A DNA stretch of 64,000 nucleotides, taken from the NCBI GenBank assembly GCA_025062275.1, contig JANXAP010000029.1, positions 1 to 64,000 of the forward strand, read 5' to 3'. The translations under genes were made by a program, and so were the position numbers. Position 1 is the first letter of the stretch; each line of letters starts with the position of its first letter. Under the pieces are notes generated by a model. The model searched no databases. It worked only from the letters and a program-made list of their open reading frames with translations, and was not told the origin of the DNA. The stretch is from Dehalococcoidia bacterium (GTDB lineage Bacteria; Chloroflexota; Dehalococcoidia; SM23-28-2; HRBIN24). Shown piece after piece: positions 50,479 to 60,403 of the stretch.

Positions 50479-52158
50479 CTATATGACCTCGGGCGGACGG
50501 TATTCGCCGAAGATGCGGCGCATGACGCCACATATCTCGCCCAGGGTGGCGTAGGCCCGCACCGCCTCCAGGATGGGGGGCATGAGGTTCTCGGAGTCGC
50601 GGCAGGCCTCCTCCAGCCGCCTCAGGGCGGCCTGGACCGCTGCCTGGTCCCGCTCCCGCTTCACCTTCTGCAGCTTCTCGATCTGGGCGCGCTCGGCCTC
50701 TGGCCTGGGGCGGAAGATCATCTTGGGCTGCTCGCCAGGGAGCTGGTAGCGGTTGACGCCCACCACCACCTTGCGTCCCTCGTCGACAGCCCGCTGCTGG
50801 GCATAGGCCGCCTCCTGGATCTCCCGCTGCATGTAGCCGGACTCGATGGCGGCGATGGCCCCTCCCATGTCCTCGATCCGGTGCAGGTACTCCCAGGCCT
50901 GGCGCTCCAGCTCGCCCGTGAGCCACTCCACATAATAGGACCCGCCCAGGGGGTCCACCGTGTCAGTGACGCCTGTCTCGTAGGCGATAATCTGCTGGGT
51001 GCGCACGGCTATGCGTTGCGCCTCTTCGGTCGGCAGGCAGAGGGCCTCGTCGTAGCACGAGAGGGCCAGGGACTGGACGCCCCCCAGCACCGTGGCCAGG
51101 GCCTGGATGGCCGCCCGCACGATGTTGAGCTCCGGCTGCTGGGCGGTTAGGGTGGCGCCGCCCGTCTGCACGTGGGTGCGGAACATCCAGGAGCGGGGGT
51201 CCTTAGCGCCGTAGCGCTCGCGCATGATGCGCGCCCACATGCGGCGCAGCGCCCGGTACTTGGCTACCTCCTCGAAGAAGTTGTTCTGGGTGTTGAAGAT
51301 CCAGGAAATGCGGGGGCCGAAGTCGTCTATATCCACCCCTCGCTCCAGCACAGCGTCTATGTAGGCCATAGCGTTGGCGAAGGTGAAGGCCATCTCCTGG
51401 ACGGCCGTGGACCCGGCATCGCGGATGTGATAGCCGGAGATGCTGATGGAGTTGAACTTGGGCATCTCCTTGGCGCACCAGGCGATGAGATCGGCCGCCA
51501 GGCGCAAGGAGGGACGGGGCGGAAAGATATAGGTGCCGCGGGCCACGTACTCCTTCAGGATGTCGTTCTGGACCGTGCCCGACACCTCCCGCAGGGGCAC
51601 CCCCTGCTTCTCGGCCACGACGGCATACATGGCCACCAGCACTGCCGCTGGGGCATTGATGGTCATGGAGGTGCTGACCTTGTCCAGGGGAATGCCCTCG
51701 AACAGGGCCTCCATGTCGGCGAGGGTATCGATGGCCACCCCCACCTTGCCCACCTCGCCGTGGGCCTGGGGATCGTCGGAGTCGTATCCCAGCTGGGTCG
51801 GCAGGTCGAAGGCCACCGACAGGCCTGGCTGCCCCTCCTGCAGCAGGAACTTGAACCGCTTGTTGGTCTCCTCGGCCGTCTCGTAGCCGGCATACTGTCG
51901 GAAGGTCCACAGCCGGCCACGATAGCCGGTGGGATGGATGCCGCGGGTGTAGGGGTATTCACCCGGGAAGCCGATGTCCCGCATGTAGTCGATGTCGGCC
52001 ACGTCCAGCGGCGTGTAGAGGCGGCGCGTCTCGGTGGAGCTGGTGCGGAACTCTACCTCGTCCCTCTCACCCCCACGCTCCAGGGCGCGCTTGAGGGTGC
52101 TCTCCTCCCAGCGCTGCTGCTCCTGCCGCAGTCGCTCCAGCTCCTGGCGGTCGAACAT
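50479..52158 (-). CDS. methylmalonyl-CoA mutase-type large subunit (no B12 domain)
   Basis: A 559-residue acyl-CoA mutase catalytic subunit. It has the [21 protein letters not shown] substrate region, [29 protein letters not shown] and [13 protein letters not shown]. The cobalamin-binding domain that ends one-piece mutases is absent; in this sub-branch it is a separate small protein, which is not in the window. It may rearrange methylmalonyl-CoA or another branched acyl-CoA. The MaoC-like gene ends 3 bases upstream of its start. Confidence 0.9.
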   Translation of the reverse strand: MFDRQELERLRQEQQRWEESTLKRALERGGERDEVEFRTSSTETRRLYTPLDVADIDYMRDIGFPGEYPYTRGIHPTGYRGRLWTFRQYAGYETAEETNKRFKFLLQEGQPGLSVAFDLPTQLGYDSDDPQAHGEVGKVGVAIDTLADMEALFEGIPLDKVSTSMTINAPAAVLVAMYAVVAEKQGVPLREVSGTVQNDILKEYVARGTYIFPPRPSLRLAADLIAWCAKEMPKFNSISISGYHIRDAGSTAVQEMAFTFANAMAYIDAVLERGVDIDDFGPRISWIFNTQNNFFEEVAKYRALRRMWARIMRERYGAKDPRSWMFRTHVQTGGATLTAQQPELNIVRAAIQALATVLGGVQSLALSCYDEALCLPTEEAQRIAVRTQQIIAYETGVTDTVDPLGGSYYVEWLTGELERQAWEYLHRIEDMGGAIAAIESGYMQREIQEAAYAQQRAVDEGRKVVVGVNRYQLPGEQPKMIFRPRPEAERAQIEKLQKVKRERDQAAVQAALRRLEEACRDSENLMPPILEAVRAYATLGEICGVMRRIFGEYRPPEVI

Positions 52159-52161
52159 GGC

Positions 52162-52680
52162 TCATCCCTCCCTGCTGCTCGCCTCGGTCTTGGGCTCCGG
52201 GAAGGAGTGGGGCAGTCCTGCCTCGCGCTTGGGCACCATCACCGAGCGGCGGAAGCGCATCACCAACTCGCCGTGCTGGTTGTAGGCGCGAGTCTCCACC
52301 GTCACGATGCCCCGGTCGGGCTGTGTGCGGGACTCGCGCTTCTCTAGGACGGTGCTCTCGGAGTAGATGGTATCGCCGTGGAAAGTGGGGCGCAGGAACT
52401 CGATCTTCTCGAAGCCGAGGTTGGCCACCGCCTTGCCCGAGATGTCGCGGACGCTCTGGCCCAGGGCGATGTCCACCACCAGGTTGCCCACCACCACGTT
52501 GCGCCCGAACTGGGTCTTCTTGCCGTATTCGGCGTCGATGTGCAGGGGGTGGTGGTTCATGGTCAGCATGCAGAAGAGGATGTCGTCCATGTCGGTGATG
52601 GTGCGGCCGGGCCAGTGGCGATAGGTGGCCCCCACCTCGAAGTCCTCGAAGAAGCGCCCGAAGTCGCCGTGCCCCGACAT
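52162..52680 (-). CDS. MaoC-like hydratase/dehydratase
   Basis: A 172-residue hotdog-fold protein of the MaoC family, hydrating an enoyl-CoA or dehydrating a hydroxyacyl-CoA. The catalytic Asp/His pair is likely in TMNHHPLHIDAEYG; GNLVVDIALGQSV and FLRPTFHGDTIYSES are family motifs. Similar proteins act as mesaconyl-CoA hydratase. It stands directly upstream of the mutase (3 bases), suggesting a joint route for branched C4-C5 acyl-CoAs. Confidence 0.88.
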   Translation of the reverse strand: MSGHGDFGRFFEDFEVGATYRHWPGRTITDMDDILFCMLTMNHHPLHIDAEYGKKTQFGRNVVVGNLVVDIALGQSVRDISGKAVANLGFEKIEFLRPTFHGDTIYSESTVLEKRESRTQPDRGIVTVETRAYNQHGELVMRFRRSVMVPKREAGLPHSFPEPKTEASSREG

Positions 52681-52794
52681 GTCAGCTTCGCTCCTCCTGG
52701 TGTGATTTGTACTGGCGGTCTATCGGGGGAAAGGCGATGACGGCGGGACAGGAAGCCACTGCCAGAACGGTGCCTCCCCGCCGCCGTCCCATGC

Positions 52795-53964
52795 CTACTC
52801 CCCGAACAGCCGCAACAGGTTGCGAGCGATGACCAGACGCTGTATCTCGTTGGTCCCCTCGCCGATGATCATGAGCGGCGTGTCGCGGTAGTAGCGCTCC
52901 ACCCGCATGTCCTTGGTGTAGCCCACGCCGCCGTGGATGCGCAGCGCCTCCATGGCCACTTCCTGGGCCACCTCCGAGGCGAAGAGCTTGGCCATGCCGC
53001 CCCAGAGGTCGGCCCGCTCGCCGGCGTCCTTCTTGGCGGCCGCCGCCCGTGTCAGCAGCCGCGCCGCCTCGATCTTGGTGGCCATATCGGCCAGCTTGAG
53101 CTGGATGGCCTGGTGCTCGGCGATGGGCCGCCCGAAGGTGACACGCTGCTTGGCGTAGCGCATGGCGTCCTCCAGGGCGGCAGTGGCGACCCCCACTGCC
53201 CTCGCTGCCACGTTGATGCGGCCCACCTCGATGGTGCTCATGATGTGGAACCAGCCCTGGCCCTCCTGGCCGCCCACCAGGTTGGACACCGGCACCCTGG
53301 CATCCTCGAAGTAGAAGACGGTCGTGTCGATGCCCTTGTAGCCCAGCTTCTCTATCTTGCCCCCCACCGTCAGTCCGGGGGTCTCGTCCTTGTCAACGAT
53401 GAAGGCGCTCATCCCCGCGTAAGGCGGCTGGGCCTGGGGGTCGGTCTTGGTGAGGACGGCAAAGAGCTTGCCGTGGATGCCGTTGGAGACGAACATCTTG
53501 GTGCCGTTCAGGACGTAGTTGTCGCCGTCGCGAACGGCCACCGTCTGCAGGGACTGGAGGTCGGAGCCAGCGTTGGGCTCGGTCATGCAGATGCCGCAGA
53601 CCTCGCCCTGGGCAATGCGGGCCAGGAAGCGGTCCTTCTGGTCCTGGGTGCCATAGGTCTTGATCATCCAGGAGACCATGACGGCCCCGTTGATGATGCC
53701 GCCCAGGCTCATCCAGCCCCGTGCCAGCTCCTCGACGATGGCGGCATAGGTGACGAAGGAGAGGCCTAGGCCGCCGTACTCGGGAGGCACGGCGACGCCG
53801 AAGAGGCCCATGTCCTTCATCTTCTGGACGAGGGCATGAGGGTACTCGTCGCGGTGCTCCATCTCCGAGGCCACGGGCAACACTTCGCGGTCGACGAAGC
53901 GTCGCACCTGATTGACGATCATCTGGTCTTCTTCGCTGAGGGTGGCCATTGTGGGCAAAGGCAT
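52795..53964 (-). CDS. acyl-CoA dehydrogenase
   Basis: A 389-residue flavoenzyme of normal short/medium-chain type. It has [48 protein letters not shown] and the catalytic Glu in IIGEGTNEIQ near the C-terminus. ATG 53964 has AAAAGGAG 6 bases upstream. It precedes the MaoC and mutase genes on the same strand with a 114-base gap that shows nothing specific. It is the likely oxidation step of that unit. Confidence 0.95.
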   Translation of the reverse strand: MPLPTMATLSEEDQMIVNQVRRFVDREVLPVASEMEHRDEYPHALVQKMKDMGLFGVAVPPEYGGLGLSFVTYAAIVEELARGWMSLGGIINGAVMVSWMIKTYGTQDQKDRFLARIAQGEVCGICMTEPNAGSDLQSLQTVAVRDGDNYVLNGTKMFVSNGIHGKLFAVLTKTDPQAQPPYAGMSAFIVDKDETPGLTVGGKIEKLGYKGIDTTVFYFEDARVPVSNLVGGQEGQGWFHIMSTIEVGRINVAARAVGVATAALEDAMRYAKQRVTFGRPIAEHQAIQLKLADMATKIEAARLLTRAAAAKKDAGERADLWGGMAKLFASEVAQEVAMEALRIHGGVGYTKDMRVERYYRDTPLMIIGEGTNEIQRLVIARNLLRLFGE

Positions 53965-54088
53965 GGCTCTCCTTTTGGTGCTGAAGTCTTCGCGGCTTCT
54001 ATAGCTGGCTCCAGTTTACGCCCTGGCAGGGGCAGGCTTCAAGGGCGGGCGACGGCCCGGCCGCGGGCATCGGCGATGCCCTCGGCTG

Positions 54089-54094
54089 TATAAT
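54089..54094 (+). promoter_or_regulatory. candidate -10 box for the acyl-CoA synthetase gene
   Basis: TATAAT lies 74 bases before the ATG; a second weaker TATGAT stands at 54115-54120. Neither has a clear -35 box. Confidence 0.4.
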
Positions 54095-54168
54095 GGGCAG
54101 GAGCCGTTACGAGTTATGATAAAGGGGCCTGGGGCCTCGATCGCTCAGTCTGCAGGAGGTGAAGGGAC

Positions 54169-55830
54169 ATGCAGGGCACCATGATGGACTACCCTCTGAC
54201 CATCAACCACATCCTGTGGCGACTGGACCGCCTCTTCCCGAAGAAGGCGGTGGTCACCCAGCGGCTGGACGAGGGAGAGCCCACGCGCTCCAACTACGGT
54301 GAGCTGGTAGCCCGCGTGCACCGGCTGGCGAGCGCCCTAGCCCGCGCAGGGGTCCGCGAGGGCGACCGTGTCGCTACCTTCGCCTGGAACACCCAGACCC
54401 ACCTCGAGTGCTACTTCGCTGTGCCCTGCATGGGGGCTGTGCTCCACACCCTCAATATCCGTCTCTTTCCCGGGCAACTGGAGTACATCATCAACCACGC
54501 CGAGGACAAGGTGGTGCTTCTGGACCGGAGCCTCATACCCGCCTTCGAGCCTCTCATCGGCAAGGTGCCCACGGTGCAACTGGTGGTTTTGATGAACGAG
54601 GGGCCGGAGCCCTCGGCCACCTTCCGCGAGGCCTTTCCGCAGGTGGTCGACTACGAGGAGTTCCTGCGCAGCGGCGATGAGCACTTCCCCTGGCCCCGTA
54701 TCGACGAGCGGCAGGCAGCGGCCATGTGCTACACCTCCGGCACCACCGGCAACCCCAAGGGGGTGGTCTACACTCACCGCTCGACCGTACTGCACTCGCT
54801 GGTGGCTACCCTGTCCGACAACATCGGCCTGCGCGAGCGAGATGTCGTGATGTACGCCGTGCCCATGTTCCACGCCAACGCCTGGGGCATACCCTATGCT
54901 GCCGCCATGGTGGGCACCAGCCAGGTGTTCCCCAACCGGTACCTGGACGCCGAGCGGCTGGTGAACCTCATCGAGCGGGAGGGCGTCACCGTCTCGGCAG
55001 GGGTCCCCACCATCTGGATTCCCATTCTGGACCTGCTGGAGAAGACGGGGCGCAAGCTGCCCACGCTGAAGCAGGTCATCTGCGGCGGGTCGGCGGCGCC
55101 TCCGGCCCTCATCGCTGGCCTCGACCGGCACGGGATCCAGCTCGTCCATGCCTGGGGCATGACCGAGACCTCGCCTCTCGGCTCCCTCAGTCGCGTGCGC
55201 TCGTGGCTGGAAGACCTGCCAGAGGAGCGGAAGCTGGCGGTCAGGTCCACCCAGGGCACCATCGTCCCCCTGGTGGAATGCCGCATCGTGGACCTCGAAT
55301 CGGGGGCCGAGCTGCCCTGGGACGGGAAGAGCGTGGGCGAACTGCAGGTGCGGGGGCCTTATATCACGGGCACCTACTACAACGATCCCACCGCCAGCGA
55401 GAAGTTCATGGACGGATGGCTGCGCACCGGCGACGTGGCCACCATTGACCCCGACGGCTACATCCGCCTGGTGGACCGCACCAAGGACCTGGTCAAGTCG
55501 GGTGGCGAGTGGATATCGTCGGTGGAGCTGGAGAACCACCTCATGGCCCACCCCAAGGTGCAGGAGGCCGCTGTCATCGGTCTGCCTCACCCCCGCTGGC
55601 AGGAGCGGCCAGTGGCGGCTGTGGTGCCCCGACCCGAATACAAGGACGACATCACGGCCGAGGAGCTGCGGGAGTTCCTGGCCCAGAGGGTGGCCAAATG
55701 GTGGCTGCCGGACGAGGTGGTGTTCGTCCCGGAGGTGCCCAAGACCAGCGTCGGCAAGTTCGACAAGAAGGTCTTGCGGGAGCAGTTGGCTCACGTGGCC
55801 CAGCGCTGGGCAGCCGGCGGCGGCGAATAG
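54169..55830 (+). CDS. acyl-CoA synthetase (AMP-forming)
   Basis: A 553-residue ANL-superfamily ligase that activates a fatty or other acid to its CoA ester with ATP. The P-loop motif is [18 protein letters not shown] (about 187-204), [12 protein letters not shown] lies near 325, the hinge is [18 protein letters not shown] and the C-terminal Lys is in [12 protein letters not shown] 54169 has AGGAGGTGAAGG upstream; ATG 54181 is also possible. Divergent from the acyl-CoA dehydrogenase operon. Confidence 0.94.
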   Translation: MQGTMMDYPLTINHILWRLDRLFPKKAVVTQRLDEGEPTRSNYGELVARVHRLASALARAGVREGDRVATFAWNTQTHLECYFAVPCMGAVLHTLNIRLFPGQLEYIINHAEDKVVLLDRSLIPAFEPLIGKVPTVQLVVLMNEGPEPSATFREAFPQVVDYEEFLRSGDEHFPWPRIDERQAAAMCYTSGTTGNPKGVVYTHRSTVLHSLVATLSDNIGLRERDVVMYAVPMFHANAWGIPYAAAMVGTSQVFPNRYLDAERLVNLIEREGVTVSAGVPTIWIPILDLLEKTGRKLPTLKQVICGGSAAPPALIAGLDRHGIQLVHAWGMTETSPLGSLSRVRSWLEDLPEERKLAVRSTQGTIVPLVECRIVDLESGAELPWDGKSVGELQVRGPYITGTYYNDPTASEKFMDGWLRTGDVATIDPDGYIRLVDRTKDLVKSGGEWISSVELENHLMAHPKVQEAAVIGLPHPRWQERPVAAVVPRPEYKDDITAEELREFLAQRVAKWWLPDEVVFVPEVPKTSVGKFDKKVLREQLAHVAQRWAAGGGE

Positions 55831-55889
55831 CACTCGGTCGGTCCCGCTCGCCCAGGCCCGGGCCACCGGACAGCGGTAGCGATGGCGCG

Positions 55890-56546
55890 ATGACGGTGAC
55901 GCGCAGGCTCGACATACCTTCCGCCGGCGCAGTGCTGGAGGGAGTGGCCCACCTGCCCGACGGAAATCCCTTCGGCGCTGTGGTGGTCTGCCACCCCCAC
56001 CCCCTTTACGGGGGAGATATGGACAATCACGTGGTGCTGGCCCTGTGCGAGGCGGCGGTGGAGGCCGGGCTAGCCGCCCTGCGCTTCAACTTTCGGGGGA
56101 CTGGACGCAGCACCGGCTCCCATGACCAGGGGCGCGCCGAGCAGGAGGACGTGCTGGCCGCCCTGTCCCAGGCAGCGGCGCTGCTCGGGCCCCACGGCGG
56201 CCGGCTGGGGGTGGTGGGCTACTCCTTCGGCGCCGTGATGGCCGCCCTCGCTGCGCCTCGCGCCCAGGGAGTGGCTGCTCTGGTCCTCGTGTCGCCTCCT
56301 GCCCGCGCCCTCTCGGCCGAGTCGCTCACCGCCTTTCCCGGTCCCAAACTGGTGCTGGCTGGCGACATGGACCAGTTCGCGCCTGCCCAGGAGCTGCAAC
56401 AGTTGGCCCTGGAGGCGGGCGAGAACTGCGAGCTGGCGCTGGTGCCGGGCGTGGACCACTTCTGGTGGTCATCCCTGCGGCCGGCTGCCGCCCGCGTGGC
56501 TGCGTTCCTGCGCAAACACCTGGCCCAGCAGCCCCCACGCGGCTGA
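55890..56546 (+). CDS. alpha/beta hydrolase (COG2945-like)
   Basis: With ATG 55890 this is 218 residues. Motifs are VVVCHPHPLYGGDMDNHVV, LRFNFRGTGRSTG, the nucleophile Ser112 in GYSFGA, and the terminal His in GVDHFWW. The family has no firmly known substrate. It follows the synthetase by 59 bases. The C-terminal 78 bases overlap the convergent lipB on the other strand. Confidence 0.85.
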   Translation: MTVTRRLDIPSAGAVLEGVAHLPDGNPFGAVVVCHPHPLYGGDMDNHVVLALCEAAVEAGLAALRFNFRGTGRSTGSHDQGRAEQEDVLAALSQAAALLGPHGGRLGVVGYSFGAVMAALAAPRAQGVAALVLVSPPARALSAESLTAFPGPKLVLAGDMDQFAPAQELQQLALEAGENCELALVPGVDHFWWSSLRPAAARVAAFLRKHLAQQPPRG

Positions 56547-57239
56547 GGGGCCACCTTCCACACGGCGGTACTGCACATCGCGGCCGAAGACGGCGCCGGC
56601 CTCCCGGGCCATGGTCGCGGCCACCTCCTCGAGGGGCGGGCAGGCCTGCAGGTGCAGGTGCATGGATGTGATGCCCCGGTCGGCAATGCCGCAGGGGACG
56701 ATGGGCCGGAACCAGGAGGGGTCGGTAGCCACGTTGAGGGCCAGGCCGTGCATGGTGCACCAGCGGGAAAGCTTGACGCCGATGCTGGCCACCTTCTCGC
56801 CCCCTAGCCAGACGCCCGTCAGCCCGTCGATGCGCTCGCCCCGCAGGCCGTAATGGCCAAGGGTTCGCAGCACCACCTCCTCCAGCGCCCGCAGATAGCT
56901 CTGGACATCAGTCCTCCAGGCCCGGAGGTCCATCACGAGGTAGGCCACGACCTGGCCAGGCCCGTGAAACGTAATGCCACCGCCGCGGTCGACCTCATGG
57001 AGGGGTGCTGGCAGCAGGTGGGCGGGCACTCGCAGCTGATCGGGGCCGGTGCGGCGACCGCAGGTGTAGACGGGCGGGTGCTCCAGCAGCAGGAGGACGT
57101 CGCCGCACTCTCCGGCCTGCCGTGCCGCCAGCAGGCGTCGCTGCAGGGCCCAGGCCTCGGGGTAGCCCACGCGCCCCAGCCAGAGGGCCAGCAGGAGGGG
57201 CCTAGGCGCCTCTGACTGCCTCCACCGACCTTCGGGCAT
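56469..57239 (-). CDS. lipB: octanoyltransferase LipB
   Basis: A 256-residue enzyme that moves octanoyl from acyl carrier protein to lipoyl domains. It has [18 protein letters not shown], the catalytic Lys149 in [10 protein letters not shown] and acyl-Cys183 in [12 protein letters not shown]. The C-terminal 25 or so residues (Gly/Ser/Arg-rich) exceed the family core and coincide with the overlap with the convergent hydrolase. The start overlaps the lipA end by 38 bases. It serves the E2 of the dehydrogenase complex in the same operon. Confidence 0.95.
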   Translation of the reverse strand: MPEGRWRQSEAPRPLLLALWLGRVGYPEAWALQRRLLAARQAGECGDVLLLLEHPPVYTCGRRTGPDQLRVPAHLLPAPLHEVDRGGGITFHGPGQVVAYLVMDLRAWRTDVQSYLRALEEVVLRTLGHYGLRGERIDGLTGVWLGGEKVASIGVKLSRWCTMHGLALNVATDPSWFRPIVPCGIADRGITSMHLHLQACPPLEEVAATMAREAGAVFGRDVQYRRVEGGPSAAWGLLGQVFAQERSHAGGSRPQG

Positions 57240-58113
57240 GGTAAGAGGACCGGACGAGGGGGCCGCTCTCTACGGCCGGGAACCCTAGAGCCAGGGCCTC
57301 CTGCCGCAGGGCCTCGAACTCTTCGGGCGTGTAGTAGCGGGCGATGGGCAGGTGGCGCTCTCCGTAGGTGGGACGGAGGTACTGGCCGATGGTAAGCACG
57401 TCCACCCCCACGGCGCGGATGTCGCGCATGGTCTGCCGCAGCTCGTCCCAGGTCTCGCCCAGGCCCACCATGATGCCCGTCTTGGTAACCATATCGGGCG
57501 CCATCTCCTTGGCCCTGGCCAGCATCTCCAGCGAGCGGTAGTAGCGGGCGCTGGGGCGCACCCGGCGGTAGAGCCGCGGCACCGTCTCCACGTTGTGGCC
57601 GAACACGTCCGGGCGGGCATCCACCACCGTGCGCAGGGCGGAGGGGGAGCCGCGGAAGTCGGGCACCAGCACCTCCACCGTGCAGCCCGGCACCGCCTCC
57701 CGGCAGGCCTCGATGCAACGGGCGAAAATGCTGGCGCCGCCGTCGGGCAGGTCGTCCCGGGCCACCGAGGTGATGACGATGTGCTTCAGGCCCAGATGCC
57801 TGGCCGCCTCGGCCACCCGCCTGGGCTCGTCGGCGTCCACTGTGCGCTGGGGCCGCCCGAAGGTCACGGCGCAGAAGCCGCAGCGTCGCGTGCAGACATC
57901 GCCCAGGATCATGAAGGTGCCGGTGCGCTCCTCCCAGCACTCGAAGATGTTGGGGCAGCGGGCCTCCTCGCAGACGGTGTGCAACGCCAGGCCCCGCATC
58001 AGCCGCTTCATCTCCAGGTAGTTGGGGCCCATGACTGCCCGCACCTTGAACCAGGGTGGCTTGGGGTGGGGGCGGGCCGGCGGCTGCTCGTAAATGGTGA
58101 CGGGCTGCACCAC
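57202..58113 (-). CDS. lipA: lipoyl synthase LipA
   Basis: A 303-residue radical SAM enzyme that inserts two sulfurs into octanoyl chains. The auxiliary cluster cysteines are C48, C53 and C59 ([12 protein letters not shown]). The radical SAM cysteines are C74, C78 and C81 (CTRRCGFC). The C-terminal RSSYHA serine ligand is present. It lies 4 bases after the E2 gene and overlaps lipB. Confidence 0.97.
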   Translation of the reverse strand: MVQPVTIYEQPPARPHPKPPWFKVRAVMGPNYLEMKRLMRGLALHTVCEEARCPNIFECWEERTGTFMILGDVCTRRCGFCAVTFGRPQRTVDADEPRRVAEAARHLGLKHIVITSVARDDLPDGGASIFARCIEACREAVPGCTVEVLVPDFRGSPSALRTVVDARPDVFGHNVETVPRLYRRVRPSARYYRSLEMLARAKEMAPDMVTKTGIMVGLGETWDELRQTMRDIRAVGVDVLTIGQYLRPTYGERHLPIARYYTPEEFEALRQEALALGFPAVESGPLVRSSYHARRSVEAVRGA

Positions 58114-58117
58114 GTCC

Positions 58118-59398
58118 TCAGTATACAGGGGCGTCGGGGCCTATGGCCTCCAGTCGTTCTTTGACGAAGGCCACGAAGGCCGCTGCCTGGTGCCCGTCCA
58201 CGATGCGGTGATCGAACGACAGGCAGAGGTTCATCACCTGGCGCACGGCGATGGCCTCGTTCTCCAGCACCCGCACCTGGGGGCGGATGGCCTCGCTGGT
58301 GAGGATGGCCGCCTGGCCGGGGAAGATGATGGGCATGGTGGCCACCGAGCCGAAGACGCCCGTGTTGTCCACGGTGAAGGTGCCTCCCTGCACGTCTTCC
58401 AGGCGCAGGCGGCCAGACCGTGCCCGCTCGGCCAGGTCGGCGATGGCCCGCGCCAGGCCAGCGATGCTCAGGCGGTCGGCATCGTGCACCACCGGCACCA
58501 TCAGACCCTGCTCCGTGGCCACGGCGATGCCGATGTTGATGCGCTTCCTGAGCAGGATGCCGTCGTCGCTCCAGGAGGCGTTGAGATAGGGGTAGCGGCG
58601 CAGCCCCTCGGCCACCGCCTTGACCACGAAGGGCAGGTAGGTCAGGTCCACCCCCTCCCGCCGCTCGAAGTCGCCCTTGATGGCCTGGCGCAGGCGCACC
58701 AGGCCGGTGACGTCGGCCTCCATCATCAGCCAGGCGTGGGGCGCGCTGAAGGCCGAGGCAGCCATGCGCTGGGCGATGGTGCGGCGGATGGCCGTCAGCG
58801 GCACCTTCTCGACCTCTTCCTCGGCGGCCGGCGGCGGGGCTGCCTCGCGCGGGGGTGGCGGGGTCTCGGGGCGGGCGGCGGCGGGGACGGCCTCTCGCTG
58901 GGCGGCGTGGCGGCGCACGTCCTCCTCGGTGATGCGGCCGCCCGGGCCGGTGCCCCGAACTTGAGAGAGGTCCACTCCCAGCTCCTCGGCCACGCGGCGC
59001 ACCCTCGGGGTGGCGCGGGGGCGCTGGGCGGCGGGGGCCTCGGCCCCGGCTGGGACTTCGGCCTCGGCGGCGGCCCGCTCGGCCTCGGCGGGCGCCTGAG
59101 GCTCCTCGCGCCCTGCCGCAGCGATGGGCGGCGTCTCGGGGCGGATGGCCTCGGCCGCCTCCGCCTCCTCGATGATGGCCAGGGCCTGTCCCACCTGGAC
59201 CACAGCCCCTTCGGGGGCCAGGATCTCCCTGAGGATGCCCTTCACTGGCGCCGGTATCTCTACGTCTACCTTGTCCGTGTTGATCTCCACTAGGGGCTCG
59301 TAGCGTTCCACCTGGTCGCCGGGGGATTTGAGCCAGCGGGTGACGGTGCCCTCGGTGACCGTCTCGGCCACCTGGGGCATGACGACGGTGAAGGCCAC
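58118..59398 (-). CDS. 2-oxoacid dehydrogenase E2, dihydrolipoyl acyltransferase
   Basis: With GTG 59398 (GGGGTGGGAGC upstream) this is 426 residues. A single lipoyl domain covers residues 1-80, with the lipoylated Lys43 in NTDKVDVE. A long Ala/Pro/Glu linker follows, then the E1/E3-binding domain (about 130-165, [15 protein letters not shown]). The catalytic domain (195-426) has SFDHRIVDG near the end. It is the core of the complex built with E1alpha, E1beta and E3 encoded upstream. Confidence 0.95.
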   Translation of the reverse strand: MAFTVVMPQVAETVTEGTVTRWLKSPGDQVERYEPLVEINTDKVDVEIPAPVKGILREILAPEGAVVQVGQALAIIEEAEAAEAIRPETPPIAAAGREEPQAPAEAERAAAEAEVPAGAEAPAAQRPRATPRVRRVAEELGVDLSQVRGTGPGGRITEEDVRRHAAQREAVPAAARPETPPPPREAAPPPAAEEEVEKVPLTAIRRTIAQRMAASAFSAPHAWLMMEADVTGLVRLRQAIKGDFERREGVDLTYLPFVVKAVAEGLRRYPYLNASWSDDGILLRKRINIGIAVATEQGLMVPVVHDADRLSIAGLARAIADLAERARSGRLRLEDVQGGTFTVDNTGVFGSVATMPIIFPGQAAILTSEAIRPQVRVLENEAIAVRQVMNLCLSFDHRIVDGHQAAAFVAFVKERLEAIGPDAPVY

Positions 59399-59409
59399 GC
59401 TCCCACCCC

Positions 59410-60390
59410 TCAGTAGGCGGCCAGCCGGCGGATGGCCTCCAGCAGGTTCTCCTCGCCGGGGAGGATGGCGTCCTCCAGCACCGGCGCGAAGGGGGAGATG
59501 GGCACGTCGGGAGCGGCCAGCCGAACCACCGGCCCGTCCAGGTAGTCGAAGGCCTCCTCGGCGATGAGGGCGGCGATCTCGGCCCCGTAGCCGCCGAAGA
59601 GGTTGTCCTCGTAGGCCACCAGCGCCTTGCCCGTCTTGCGCACCGACGACAGCACCGTCTCCCGGTCCAGGGGGCGTAGGGTGCGCAGGTCTATCACTTC
59701 CACATCGATGCCCTCCTCCGCCGCCCGATCGGCCGCCCGCAGGGCGTGCTGGGCCATCATGCCATAGGAAATGAGGGAGATATGCCTGCCCTCCCTCTTC
59801 ACGGCTGCTTGGCCGATAGGCAGCACGTAGTCGTCGTCGGGCACCTCCTCGCGAACCAGCCGATAGGCGCGCTTGTGTTCGAAGAAGAGCACCGGGTCGG
59901 GGTCGCGGATGGCCGCCTTGAGCAGTCCCTTGGCGTCGTAAGGGGAGGCGACGCATATGACCTTCAGGCCCGGTACGTGGGCGAAGACGGCCTCAACGCT
60001 CTGGGAGTGATAGGGGCCGCCACGGATGCCAGCGCCGTAGGGCGCCCGCACCACGATGGGGCAGCCCCAGGCGCCGTTGGAGCGCCAGCGCAGGCGCGCC
60101 GCTTCGTTGACTATCTGGTCTACCGCAGGCCAGATGAAGTCGGCGAACTGTATCTCGGCTATGGGCACCAGGCCGTTGAGGGAGGCGCCGATGGCGATGC
60201 CCACGATGGCCGACTCGGCCAGGGGCGTGTCGAAGCAGCGCTCGCGGCCGAACTCCTGCACGAAGCCCTCGGTGGCACGGAAGACGCCGCCCTCCTCCAC
60301 GTCCTCGCCGAAGACGACGACGCGGGGGTCGCGGCGCATCTCCTCGGCCATGGCCTCCCGCACGGCCTCGATGAGGGTCTTGGTGGCCAT
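59410..60390 (-). CDS. 2-oxoacid dehydrogenase E1 component, beta subunit
   Basis: With ATG 60390 (MATKTLIEAVREAM) this is 326 residues. It has the E1beta motifs VVFGEDVEEGGVFR, FADFIWPAVDQIVNEAARLRW split by normal spacing, and DLRTLRPLD. It binds thiamine diphosphate jointly with E1alpha, which ends 13 bases upstream. Branched-chain or pyruvate specificity cannot be settled, though E1alpha looks branched-chain-like. Confidence 0.95.
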   Translation of the reverse strand: MATKTLIEAVREAMAEEMRRDPRVVVFGEDVEEGGVFRATEGFVQEFGRERCFDTPLAESAIVGIAIGASLNGLVPIAEIQFADFIWPAVDQIVNEAARLRWRSNGAWGCPIVVRAPYGAGIRGGPYHSQSVEAVFAHVPGLKVICVASPYDAKGLLKAAIRDPDPVLFFEHKRAYRLVREEVPDDDYVLPIGQAAVKREGRHISLISYGMMAQHALRAADRAAEEGIDVEVIDLRTLRPLDRETVLSSVRKTGKALVAYEDNLFGGYGAEIAALIAEEAFDYLDGPVVRLAAPDVPISPFAPVLEDAILPGEENLLEAIRRLAAY

Positions 60391-60403
60391 GGCTGTCGCC
60401 CCC

